From Ceratodon purpureus (lineage: Eukaryota; Streptophyta; Bryopsida; Pseudoditrichales; Ditrichaceae), in contig CM026424.1 in NCBI GenBank assembly GCA_014871385.1, positions 18,695,357 through 18,759,356 on the forward strand: a stretch of DNA of 64,000 bases, in the 5' to 3' direction. Made by a program: the position numbers and the translations under genes. The notes below the pieces were generated by a model. It did not search any database. It was not told the origin of the DNA and saw nothing but the letters and a program-made list of their open reading frames with translations. Shown piece after piece: positions 1-11,290 of the stretch (its first letter is position 1; each line of letters starts with the position of its first letter).

Positions 1-1460
1 GAAAGCCCTTGTATCAAATTTTATCCTCTCCACAATCATATATTTGGATTCTTCCCTTCCACCTAAACCCTAAATCCATATAAAAAGCGGCCCTGAGTAG
101 GTCTTTATCCTATCTATTTATTCTACGAGATAAATTTCTTCATTCTATGTATGTATGTTTATATGTATATATGTATGTGTGTACATATGTATCTATTTTT
201 ACTTAGTTTTGTCATGCCCTTTTAAAAAGGATTCTATTATGTGATGAAAAATTGGTGTGAAGGTGAATAAGTTTGTTCTCATTCCTTTTATAGGTTAGGT
301 TAATTAATGTTGACCTTAAAGACTTAGACAACCAAATTTGAGCTTTTAACTTTTTTAGACAAATCTCATTGTGTCAAAAAAAATAAAAAATCTTAGAATT
401 ATTCAATGTTGATTCTTACATAATTATCTATGTAGCAAGCTTTGTTTCATGATCTTTCAATGCAAAATCAACAAGCTATAAAAGATTGGAGTTTTTTTAG
501 GTCTATATGCACAACTAGAATGCTTTCAAATAAAATTTTAAACTTTGTGATTCACATGTATGTAAAAATCTTGAAACCACTCCATTTTAATAAGTGATGT
601 AAATGATTTGAGAACTCATGTTTTGCAAACGAATTAAGTAGCTTTTCATCAAAAGAAACATTAAGACTTCAATTTTGAAGGATTTTTATTTTTTAAAATT
701 ATTTTATATAGTTGCTTGTTGCATTAATTTCAACATTGAGATTGACATCATTCAACTTTATATAAGCATAATTAGAAATTTAGGTTTTCCTTTCATTCTA
801 AACCTTCTTTGATTTATATTTTTTTAAGGTGAAAATCAAGGTTTCATCTTTTGAATTTTTTAATATAGACCATCAAGTCATATTTTTAATATATTATGAA
901 GTTGCTTGGTCTTTGAAATTAAAGTATCATAAGATTTCAACATTTTTAAAGATAATAAAACTTATTTTTCAGGTCTAAACATTATATCTTTGCAGTTGGT
1001 TTTGTTTCTTATTTTAATAAGTTGGTTATTGAATCCTACAATCGGATTTGGCAAAGAATGTTATAAAATCAAAAAATCTACTTTACCTTAGTTTTAAGGG
1101 TGACTTTTGCTCTAAACCATCAAGGAATTTTAAAGATTAATTAATTATATCATTTATTGTTAAATACCATCCGCAAGAAAAATAAGATTCTAATGTACTT
1201 TCAAACCCGATCGTGGGGTTCAATAATTACATTTAAGCTACAATTTTCTAATTTCAAATTTGATATTTTTTTCCTTTGCGATTGAAACGTTAAGATCTTT
1301 CAATCATATGCCCATATCAATCCAATTTTGATCCACATTATTTAGGTATGATCCCTCAAAGACACACAAATGCTTGCAAACGAATGTCAAATCAAAAGTT
1401 GCCGCATGAATACATAAAGTATATTATTGTAGAATGATTCAAATTAGTTTTAAATCCACA
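1..1460. other. AT-rich intergenic DNA, no gene seen
   Basis: Strongly AT-rich sequence with no open frame above about 60 codons and no recognisable domain on either strand. I see no RNA gene or clear repeat boundary in it. Confidence 0.6.
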
Positions 1461-1912
1461 CTAAGGTAAAGAAACCAAAAACCATAAATGCCCTCAAGGA
1501 ATGCTATAGAGTTTTCCAAAAACAGAGAAGTGGCACACTGAAAATTGAGAAATTTGTATGGTTTTGGTGAACCAGCTAGTTTTTAGTGGACCATTTAAAT
1601 TTTGCCACATAACGTCAAGTTTTGATTTTTTTAATAGTCTTAGTCTAGTTTTCCGTGATACTCCTATTAGTTAACGGTTTTAAAACACCACCACATTTGA
1701 TTGAGGAAGAGTCTAGTATACAAGAAAGGGGTTAGACAAACTTCCTACTTTCAAAAATTCTAGACAATTATTTACATGGAATAAAAATACAAAACAAGTT
1801 GCATTCTTCATCATTTCTTCTTCTTCATCTCAAAAAAATTCAGAGAAATTCTATCTCCCTCCTTTCTAGTCAAATCACCTTATTTTTACGGTTTTTGGTA
1901 ACTCTACCTTAG
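1461..1912. mobile_element. Non-autonomous TIR element (MITE-like), 452 bp
   Basis: The left end (from 1461) reads CTAAGGTAAAGAAACC and continues CAAAAACCATAAA. The right end (to 1912), read on the minus strand, is CTAAGGTAGAGTTACC followed by CAAAAACCGTAAA. The ends therefore form imperfect inverted repeats of about 28 bp with a few mismatches. The interior has no transposase. The terminal CTA/TAG allows a TA target duplication, as for Tc1/mariner-type MITEs, but the exact boundary is ambiguous. A related left end lies near 4280 and a different element with the same first bases lies at 17646. Confidence 0.6.
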
Positions 1913-3162
1913 AAAGAGCTCGTGAGAGCCGTGCAATTTCCCACAAGTGTTTGCTTTCTCTACAGTATGAAAACTCATATTCTACAATACTAGGAGTGTA
2001 TGAATCATGATGAACCTCAACAATGGAAGCGCTATAAACATCCTGATTCTGGACAAAATGCAAAGCCCAGCTCAAGGGACCCAACAGATTTGCCCAGATC
2101 AAGCAAATTTGGAAACTGTGCAGCTCATGCTCTCTCAAGGTAGCTTATAACAATCTGTAATCAGTTGTGCACTGTCTTTGAAGTTTGACAATCTCGCAAG
2201 TACGCACTAAACCAAGCCGCATGAGGTGGTGTTACATCACGGGTCCTTCTAGATTATACATTTTGCTACCTATTTGGTAACACCACAATGTATGATATAG
2301 CATTGTAATAATGTAAGCACTGAATGATCAGAGTTCTTACATTTTTAGAATGATTTTACGGATTGCGTCTCATCAATCAACTGTTGTTTCTATGGTTGTC
2401 TATTTAAGTAAGTACTGTGTAGTTTTAGAATTAGAAGTGTATACTCCATGTAGTTAATACTGCCGAAGACCCATGATCAAGGACTTTACAGTAGGGTGCA
2501 GAAATAATTCAAATTATGCTATGAGCGCGGTGTAGCTGAGAAAATTGCCACCTTCAAAAAATTATTATTCATTTACAAGGATATGTTGAACTCCAAAACT
2601 AGAGATGTAGTTGAGGCATTTGTAGAACTATCAATAAGGCCAAATGGCATCAAATAGTTGGATGAGATGACTTATTCAAGCTTCCCAAGAGCATTGTTAG
2701 TAAATAGGTTTTGAAAGCCTGGGTTTTTGAGTTTTTGACCATATTAATTTTAGTGACTTCTTGTATCATACCACAAGTTGATTGTATGTTGTTTAAGAGC
2801 TCTCGATATGCACCATGAAGTATATAATGTTGTCCTTTGAAGCAAAGAATTGAATTGGCAAGGCGATGAAGTGTAGCAAATTGTAGAAGCCTCTAATACT
2901 TTGTGTTCAACCATTTTGAGTGTCTTGAGTTACAAAAAGGTTTCAAAAAGTGTGAATTTATTAAAATTAGAATGTCTTCAGTAGCTTTTATAAGTGTCCA
3001 TTGGTTATTCATTCCTTGAGATTAGGGTGAACAAGCCATTTTGTCAATATTATTTACAAGAAAACATTATGTGGCTTTTATTTCCTACACAATGATCTTA
3101 AGTGAATGCTAAAAGATGTTGCCCTAGTCCACCATAGCTCATTACCATTGCAGTGGAGGCTT
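1913..3162. other. AT-rich intergenic DNA, no gene seen
   Basis: A minus-strand frame of 87 codons (1875-2138) crosses the end of the TIR element and has no recognisable motif, so it is not called as a gene. The part next to 3163 may contain unrecognisable upstream remnants of the Tc1-like transposase. Confidence 0.45.
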
Positions 3163-3378
3163 GCTTGTCATATAAAGAAGTTAGATTAGTCTACCAATAT
3201 ATCAAACTTGAATCCAATAGAAAATGTTTGGAAGATTCTAAATTTTTTGTCAAAACATCATAGTAGACCTAAAAACAAGGTAGAAATGATACAAACTATT
3301 CAATATGTATGGGATACAATATCTACAAAGTGGCTTCATACATTAGTTTCGACAAATAAATATGGTACTTACAACTAG
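3163..3378 (+). pseudogene. Tc1-like (Tc1/mariner) transposase C-terminal fragment
   Basis: Translation from 3163 gives ACHIKKLD, a TAG stop at 3187, then SNLNPIENVWKIL and later RPKNK...IQYVWDTIS before a TAG at 3376. In Tc1-like DD34E transposases the last part of the catalytic core reads SPDLNPIENLW, the glutamate being the third catalytic residue, and is followed by a conserved RPKN...W..I segment, so the match is specific. The piece before it resembles the CH.A motif but is shortened and interrupted by an in-frame stop. The N-terminal paired-like DNA-binding domain and the first aspartates are not visible. This is a dead fragment about 70 codons long. Tc1-like elements are uncommon in flowering plants. 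Confidence 0.8.
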
Positions 3379-4933
3379 AGGTGGTAGTAAAAGATGATAG
3401 ATGGTATAATGTAAAAAAAATTATTGATGTATAATCTTGCAAATTTATTATGAAAACTTTTGAGACCTTGAGACTATACTCTAGTATCTTTTTAATTCAA
3501 CTACAAATCCATTCATTTTGAACCTACTAAGGTAGTTATGGAGAAAAATGTGCAGGTTCTTAAACCGACCTCTAGGATTGGGGAGTTTTGTCATGTTAAG
3601 TACTTGGTTTGGTTTCAAATAATTCCCAAGAACATTATTGATTATTTCTATGTCTAAGAAGTTCACTCTTTATAATTGTTGCAATAAGAGATCTATTTTT
3701 AGAATCCAACCTCTTGAGAAAGCCTGTCCTTGATGGACGGTTTACGGCCATTCTATGCTTCCTAAGATTTAAACATTTAAACGGTGTGTGATATTTTTTT
3801 AATGATATTTGAATGTTCCACAAAGTTGGTGCAAAAGCTTAATAAAGAAAATTACAATTTTTGAGCATTCCTACATCTTGCTCAGATTTTGCACCACTTC
3901 CTTAGCCCGGACAATAAACCTCGCCCTCCTCTTGGTGATGAGGCGGGCCCTCCTCCTCTTTTTCCTCGCCCTCCTCCCCTCATTAATTCTAATACCAGGG
4001 GACCTTCGGCCGATTTTTAGTAAATTTTATATTTTTAATGGAATCTGGGATTCCAAATTAGTTTGGGGAATCCATCTCATTATTTTTAGTTAGTTTATAT
4101 ATATTTTTAAAAAAATCTATTTATTTATTTATTTATTTATTTTCATTAATAAGCAAATTATAGGGGGCTTTTTGTCCTCTCTAATGGGAGCCATAAATGG
4201 AGGCCCTTGTCATTAAGGCAAGGATGAGGTTTATTGCTGAGGCTACCTTAGAGCTTTACAAAGTTCATTGATTTCAACACTAAGGTACAAACACCCATAA
4301 CCAATAACTGCCCTATCACTAGTGCGCATGGCTTAACCAAAAACGGATAATTTTATCCATCAAGCGTCAGGTGCTTGATGTCTTAGAGGGAGGTGGTGGC
4401 CGAGATGGGTGCACCCAATAATGGGAATTGCTAATCTCAGTGACTCAAATAAATAAAAGAGAGGACCCGGAATGGCCACCGATTTGTGCTAGATTAGGAT
4501 GATAACAAATGTAGATATGATTTCTCTTGGTTGTGGTTAGTGAGCTGTAAGTTAACAGTATTTGATATGAGAATTAGCAATTCCTGCTATGACCTTTGCC
4601 AGAATTTCGGATCTTATGTCATGGAAATTCAAGAGTAAGAGTATGCTCAAGTGTGCTCCTCTCGGTGTCTGAGTGCAGTAGCTTGGTGTCTGAGTGCAAA
4701 GGACTCGATCATTTTCATGAGCGATCTCAGCAATTGTGAGTGCACTATTTGGTTCACTTAGGATCTGTGTGTTGATCACTACGGTCATGCATTGAGCTTT
4801 GGCTGTTCAATATTCAAGCGAGGTGCACAAGTTGGACTTCGATCGGAGATCTGCGCGTACCTCAGCACACCTTGACTTCGTACAATCACAGTTTCAGTAT
4901 AGGGTACAAGATTATTCAGAGTGTCTGTGAGTC
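3379..4933. other. Intergenic DNA with simple repeats, no gene seen
   Basis: AT-rich DNA with a TTTA tetranucleotide run at 4118-4141. A more GC-rich patch at 3895-4010 gives a 94-codon plus-strand frame of low-complexity leucine-rich sequence that I do not regard as coding. Confidence 0.45.
4280..4320. repeat. Degenerate end of the CTAAGGTA repeat family
   Basis: From 4280 the sequence CTAAGGTACAAACACCC, then ATAACCAATAACTGCCCT, lines up with the left end of the element at 1461, which also runs into TGCCCT. I could not find a partner right end, so this may be a truncated copy. Confidence 0.35.
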
Positions 4934-7545
4934 ATGGCATACAGCCCGCAACCAAGCAACAATGATATTTTATTTCAAAGTGATCAAAGTCCACAATACA
5001 ACAACGCCATAGCTCAAGATGTTACAATGTGCTATGGGAGTGAGGAAGAGCATTTGAGCGGGGAGGAGCATTTGAGTGAGGAGGAGCATTCAAGTGAGGA
5101 GGATCATTGAAGCTTTTGGTGGGCAACCAAGATGTGGATTACAGTCAACTTGAGCGGATCATCGCCGAGACAGATAGGAGGAGCGGAGGCACACTGTCTG
5201 CACAGAGAAGCGGAGCCTCTCAGCCGCAAAGCTGGGGCACTCAGCATGGGAGACAAAGATCAATTCATGGCGTGCGGCTCTTTGCCGCACCATTTGGGCA
5301 ACAGTCTAGAGGGGCAGCGGCACAAGTGACTGCAATTCCGGACTGCCTGTCTGTTGAAGACATAACGGTTGTCGGTTCTTAGGTGCCGGCATCAGCCTTT
5401 CGCCCCGTCATGCAGGCCTCTTGGATCCACAATGCACCCCCGCAACATAGTCGTAGCCTTCTATCCGCAGACATCACATCCCACGTAGGACAAGAAAATG
5501 GACAAATACTTAGTTAAAGGGATGCAATGGCTGCTGTCAAGGGAGGTATGAGTATGGAGATGGCTTCAGACTTATATCACATACCTTACTCATCTTTTCG
5601 TGAATGGTGTTATGACTTGAGGTCGAGTAGAAAGAAGGAGCCACCTGCAGTCCTGAGTCAAAGTGAAGAAAAAAAACTTGTTGATTATTGTATACGCATG
5701 TGTGAGATGGGGCGAGTTCTAACACCTACTGCGCTCAAGGTGAAAGTGTATGACACAACAAAGGATAGAGCGACCCTATTCTGAGATGGCATTCCAGATG
5801 GTGGCTAGATGGAGTGGAGGAGGCATCGCCACCCGGAGCTTACACTGCGTGTATCTCAGGCTCTTGAAATAGCACGAGCACGGGGCCTATGTACACAGAA
5901 CGTTGAAAGTTTTTACGAAAACTTCCACAGTTTACTGACCTTCCATGAGTATAATGCAAACAAGATTTGGAACTGCAACGATTAAGGTGCGCAAGCTGGG
6001 AGAAGCGGTGGAGGAGTTGTCATCGCTTGAAAAGGCACCCGCCATGTACACTCAATCGTGTCAAACCAAAGAGAGTGGCTCATCGTATTGGTATGCATAA
6101 ATGCGGATGGAGTGAGTGTCTTTTCTTTCCATGTCTTTTGAGGCACACGGTTTAGACATAATTACATTAGAAGATGTGAGCCCGGGGCTACAATGGCAAT
6201 GCAACCCCACGCTTGGATGACGACATACATCTTTAGTGCATGGTTGTCACACTTTATTAAAAGTGTACAGAGCATGGGGGGAATTTCAGCTGAGCGGAGG
6301 CACTTCTTAATTTTCTATAGAATAATTCATATTGCACATTAGATGTCGTCTTGAAGGCCCGTACTGAAGGCTTGGACATCCTCACGCTTCTTGCGCATAC
6401 ATATCACGCCCTACAACCACTGGATGTTAGTGTGTTTAAATCATTCAAGCAGAATTTTAAAACTTCCATGGACTTTTGGACATCTCAAAATTTGTCGCAG
6501 CCTACAACGAAGTCAACATTGGCTCACTGGGTTCATCTTGCTCTGCGAAAAGCATAGACAAAGAAGAATATCAGCAGCGGATTTTGAGCGAGTACAGACA
6601 TTTATCCTCGAAACCCTGCGGCAGTGAATTCTTACATGGCTCCTTTGGATAACTACGCAGGCTCCAACGATGCAATTGCCGCTGTCGACATGCAGGTAGA
6701 CGAAGAGCTCCCAGAGCTTGCAGACAACAACCACATATCTGCGCCCACAGAGAACGGTCAGAACCAAGAGGAAGAGCATCATGATGCACATGAGGACGGG
6801 AGTGACGAGGGTTTGGAGACAAACGTACTTGGCGACAAGGCACGGCTAGAGATGGAATGCGAATTTGACGAGGTCCCCCACTCAAGCGCTTCCCATTATT
6901 TCGTTGCTCCAGATCCTATAGACAGTGGAGAAGGGAGCACTCAAGATAGCAACCATTGATAACGCTAAGGGGGATCGTGGCTCTATCACGAGGTTTCATG
7001 ACAGTGCCGACCATTGCAGCCCACGCAAGCTTGAAACGCAAAGACCTCCTGCTGAACTTCACGAAGTCAAAGATTCTGACATTGAACGAGTACATAGCAC
7101 TTGTCCAGAGACTTAATGACGCAAAGGAATTAGCATCAAGAGAGAAAGAGAGGTTATGTACCGAGAAAGAGTCGACGCGGAAATGAAAGGCTGCAGCTGG
7201 CTGCTGAAAAGGAGGCTCGTGCTCCTATAGTAGCCGAAGCTCGAGCTCGTCGAATTGAAGAGAGAAAGGAGGCAGCGCGCCCCAAGGCGCGACACGCAGC
7301 TCAGGCTGCAATGGCACGTGCTACAAAAGCAACTAAACAGGCCAGAAGTACCTCTACACGACGTGGGGGCAGGGCCACAGAAATAACCCAAGGTTGCGAA
7401 TACGGTGGAATTCCAATTGTCGCGCAAGAGACGACTGAAATTCCAATTGTCGCGCAAGAGGCAGGTTCTGCAGATTTTCCTTCCACGCTGGAGGTATTCA
7501 AAACCCCTACTTCTCATACGCTTCACCATCTCTGGAAATGCAACA
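4934..7545 (+). pseudogene. Decayed Tigger/pogo-like transposase (Tc1/mariner superfamily)
   Basis: Several plus-strand frames carry pieces of one Tigger-like protein in the expected order. At 5527-5784 is a psq-type helix-turn-helix, AVKGGMSMEMASDLYHIP followed by REWCY, then TPTALKVKVYD. Near 6089 VCINADGVSVF corresponds to the first strands of the DDE core. At 6351-6557 LLAHTYHALQPLDVSVFK matches the conserved L..HTSHALQPLDV..F segment before the last catalytic acid. From 6624 an acidic stretch and at 6956-7540 a KR/E-rich, probably coiled-coil tail follow. The pieces lie in different frames with stops between them, so the gene is broken by several shifts and stops. A direct repeat of about 36 bp encoding IPIVAQE is seen at 7410-7460. 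Convincing terminal inverted repeats were not found. In this family the protein binds the TIRs and cuts and pastes the element. Confidence 0.8.
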
Positions 7546-7715
7546 CCTTTGCTTCCTTCCTTTCAATCAATTCGGCAACCGTGTGATATCTATATCGCCA
7601 AACCCCTAACCTCAAACAATTCTACAACCTCCATCTCTACAACACGCACCACACATCTTTCTTATTCAAGGTTGGGCACCCATAGAGGGGGGAGAGGGTG
7701 ATAAAACAAGGGGCG

Positions 7716-7877
7716 ATGGAGGGAGGGAGGAGCGCGTTGGAAGGAGCCGTTGACACCATCAAAGATCAGGTGGGAAACGAACAGTTCCTGCGCCCGAACA
7801 TGGGTCTGTTGTGCCTGTTGTTGGGATGTTTGGTGCCTGCGATAGAGAGCACAAAGCGAGCAAGGGGAGAACATTAG
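7716..7877 (+). CDS. Small hypothetical ORF, 53 aa
   Basis: ATG at 7716 opens a 53-codon frame starting MEGGRSALEGAVDTIKDQ, with a central hydrophobic stretch GLLCLLLGCLVPAI, and a stop at 7875. Base composition here is clearly more GC-rich than the surrounding AT-rich DNA, and an AAACCCCTAA motif lies about 120 bp upstream. I do not recognise the protein. It could be a first exon of a host gene, captured sequence at the end of the Tigger-like element, or chance. No clear splice donor completes it. Confidence 0.25.
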   Translation: MEGGRSALEGAVDTIKDQVGNEQFLRPNMGLLCLLLGCLVPAIESTKRARGEH

Positions 7878-7889
7878 TGGCCTCGACAT

Positions 7890-8288
7890 GGTGCGGATAG
7901 GGCTAGGACTGGGGGCGAGTGGATTTCGTGAATGGTTCTGCGGTTATCGGTTACAGGTTGTCAAGTTATGCTCAAGGCTGGATTTGCTTCATGTTTGTGA
8001 TGGGATCTCATATATGGATTTTTGTTCACTGCTTTTACTCTTGTTTGTCATGCATGAAGCTATATGTTGGTTGTGTTTGGGCTACTTTTGCACTCAAAAA
8101 TTCGTAGTAATTTCAATTTTTTCTTAATTTTTTTCAAAAAAATTTCATTCTTCCTAAACCTTATTTCCCTATAAAGGAAAAATAAATCCTTCTTCGTAAG
8201 CAAAGTCACACCATGCTCAAATGCTTAAGTTATCGGTTCTAGAAAGAATTCAAATTATTTCTGTACCCCTCTGTACTGCAGAATGATA
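7890..8288. other. Intergenic DNA, no gene seen
   Basis: Frames of 60 to 79 codons occur on the plus strand (7888-8127) but are hydrophobic, without motifs, and end in AT-rich DNA. Nothing else is recognisable. Confidence 0.4.
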
Positions 8289-9229
8289 CCGTAGGTTAAG
8301 AGCAACTTCGGCGCTCTCTTGCCGAATAATTAATTAATTTATGATTTTAGTGTTCGGCACCTAAAAATAGTATGTTCAAAATTTCGGCATCTTTCTTTTT
8401 AAACTTTTAAAAATTCGGCTTTAATCATTTTTTACATTTCTACTTGAGTTTGTATCATGTACAATATTCATGCATTACATTACAAGTTAGATGGGAGTGA
8501 TGAGGTGAGAATGCTCTCTAATTTATACAAGTGGAGTGGAGTTGTGTCCAACAATGCATATGGGAAATGTGAACTTTGAGGTGAAGCACTTAGTTAGTCT
8601 TCTTTTTTATAACACACATAACTTTTGCATATAGTCTTCAAATGACATAAAATTTGTTGGAGGTGAAAGATTACTTGATTTAAAAACTTTTCTCAGACCA
8701 ACAAAATTTCAAAAAAGTTAATCTTCTATGCACAAATGACCTCCAAAAAACTGTTATGAATGCATTTTGTTTTTTGATCTTTACATGGCTGCAATGATTT
8801 GTTCATATTTTTTGCATAAAGACTCATTTTAACACAAAACTTGTTGGAGGTAGAAGAAGGATTGATTTCTCAACTGTTGTTAGTTAGACACAATTCTCTA
8901 AAACTTCATCTTCTATGCTCAATTGGACTCCAAAAATCTGTGTACAACACATTTGAAAAGCCTCACTTAGTGTCTTGGTACTTCTTAACCCATATTCTTT
9001 GTGAACTAATGTGAGTGAGCTTGATTACAAAAGGAGCACATTCTCTCCTCCATAATTCATATTAGTTTCCACTAGAGGTAAAATTTTAGTGAGAAGTAAA
9101 AATTTCTTACTTTTCGGCAATTTTGAAAAATAATTCATATTATTTTCGGCTAAAATTGCCAATAATATCCTAAAATTTTGGCATCTATTTTTGGAATTAT
9201 TTTTCGCCGAACCTGCTCTTAACCTACGG
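8289..9229. mobile_element. Non-autonomous TIR element, 941 bp, with TA target duplication
   Basis: The left end CCGTAGGTTAAGAGCA, then ACTTCGGC, and the right end, read on the minus strand, CCGTAGGTTAAGAGCA, then GGTTCGGC, form terminal inverted repeats of about 24 bp with two mismatches. TA flanks both ends (8287-8288 and 9230-9231), as expected for Tc1/mariner-type insertion. The interior is AT-rich, repeats TTCGGC/GCCGAA motifs near both ends, and has no transposase frame. It also holds two diverged direct copies of a segment around TTGTTGGAGGT...TCTTCTATGC (about 8660 and 8845). Confidence 0.72.
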
Positions 9230-10948
9230 TACACAACTGTACAGTACAGCCTCCTCCCTTCTTTGGCATGGTTTCACCAAAAGCTCAGGAATCTGATCTG
9301 GACATCCAGATGCTCGTGAGAAGCACATTTCCACTAGAAAATTTTATTTTAACAGAGATACTTCCAATATTACAGCCGCAATTTTCACAATGCACTACTG
9401 TAGAAATACTTTTTAAGTGATTGATAAGTAAGTGTATCCTAGGTAATCAAAATGAAAATAAAATCAACAAGTTAGCAACTAAAAATCATGAGCAAGAAGA
9501 GTGACAGTGAAAAAAAAACATGGCATTTTTGTAAGAATTCTAAGGGTTTTATTTATGGGATCACTAAAGAATATGATTTTATTCTTTCATTTTTTACAGA
9601 CTACTAAAGTGGCAATAGAAAATGTTATAGTGATGCTCTACATTTCAACAATCATCCCCAAATAGGGAAGAAATTATTACACATCCATAATTATGTATTC
9701 TTTTGATATATAATTTGGTAGTATCATCAACCATAATTTGACAAATTCATGGAATATTTTTTTAAAGTAAAAGTAAGTTTTTAAATAGAAATTATTGAAT
9801 TCTTCTACTTTAAGCCAAATTAATTTCTAGGTGCAATGTCACAATATTTGGCCAAAAATAATCTACTAAATTATTTTATCAATAAACAAGCACGTGATGT
9901 AAGATTCAATTTTTTTTTAATAATTTTTTATCCTTATGTTTTTCTAATTCTTTTTTCTATTAGAAAATTATTTGTAGATCAAACATGTTATAGTGCCACG
10001 ATAGCCTTAAACAATCTACATAGACTTCAACCCTATGTCAACCCATTTTAATCCCTAAAGTTCTTTTGTCAGTTCCAAAAACAACTAGAATTGTGGATAG
10101 GTTCTTACAATGTCAATTTAAATGCATTTTTTAGATAAAAATTGTGCACTTAAGAAATTACAAGAGCTTTGTAAAAACATTTATATTTTTCCCATTTGAC
10201 CTTTAGAAAAAAGTTATTCTCCTCTAAGTCATTATTCCTTAGTGACAAGCAATTATAAATTTTTTTCGTCACCCATCTACTACCTTTCAGGATTTTTATA
10301 GAAGTATCTAGCATGATTGCTTTCAAGACTGTCAAAAAAAATTCCTTCTAAAAATATTCAAAGGTTTGCCACATTGTTTTTTTTGACACTACTGGAGATA
10401 ATCTTTTTTTCTCCCTTTACACTAGAAAGTATAAATCATATTATGTTTAATGGAACATAAATTCATCCTTAATGCTACTTTGAATTTTTCTTTACTCTAC
10501 AATCAATTTTTACTCCAAGTACTTGGTAGGGATGAAATATTTTGATAATACTTCTATATTTGGTATATAAGAGCTTAGTAATCTCTAAATTGAAGAAAAA
10601 TTAATTTGCATGTAAAAAATGACCACAAAATTGACTTTTCCTTGAGTTCAAAGAGCACTAAGTTTTTACATACCAAATAGGGAGAGACCACTAAGTTTTT
10701 CCATGTGAACTATTTATCTAAAATGAATAAATAATAGTATGTCTTATGGTATCTAAGTCATATTTGGTGTCTTTATAAATAATTCTATAGTGAAGGAATT
10801 TTAAGAATTAAGTAAATTTACCCTCAAAAGGGCCAATACTTCTATACCACTTATCCATATCCTCGGGATAATAATAGAAGTGAAGATGGACAATGGAGTA
10901 GATAAACTCTTCATTGACAATGTTCCTTTTAAAGATCGTGTTCTTCTT
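9230..10948. other. AT-rich intergenic DNA, no gene seen
   Basis: AT-rich throughout. The 60 to 71 codon frames at 9836-10051, 10150-10335 and 10801-10996 are composition-driven and carry no motif. Confidence 0.5.
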
Positions 10949-11290
10949 ATTAAACGTTCCATTTTTGGAACTAAATAAACCACAAGTGAAAACCAATTAT
11001 GTTGCGCAAATTACGTTCCTAAATATCTCAAATACTAGCCAAGGAATGTAGGGAGGGGTTTAAGGAATGGTCCACATACAACGTATCTGGTAAGTTTGGC
11101 GTCTCCTTTAGAAACTGAACTTTTTCTTTTTTAAAAGTCCCATTAAACATTCCATTTTTGCATTATTTAGAATTTTCCCATTATGCTTTCCCAGATGATG
11201 TTTTAAAATACCTGAAGTACTGGGTAGCAATTCAGGGGTGTTAATAAATGGTCCACATACAGCGCCCCTAGTGAGCTTGGGCATAATTGT
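10949..11290. repeat. Diverged tandem duplication of about 180-190 bp
   Basis: ATTAAACGTTCCATTTTTG at 10949 is matched by ATTAAACATTCCATTTTTG at 11142. Further on, AATGGTCCACATACAACG at 11066 is matched by AATGGTCCACATACAGCG at 11247. The two halves are diverged and differ in length by several indels. Function is unknown. Confidence 0.5.

Noticed and set aside
3530-4253. CTAAGGTAG and its complement as ends of a further TIR element
   Set aside because: Only about 10 bp match, which is too short to separate from chance.
4401-7690. ATGGGTGC-type motifs as possible ends of the Tigger-like element
   Set aside because: The match is short and gapped and no TA target duplication is present at the left side.
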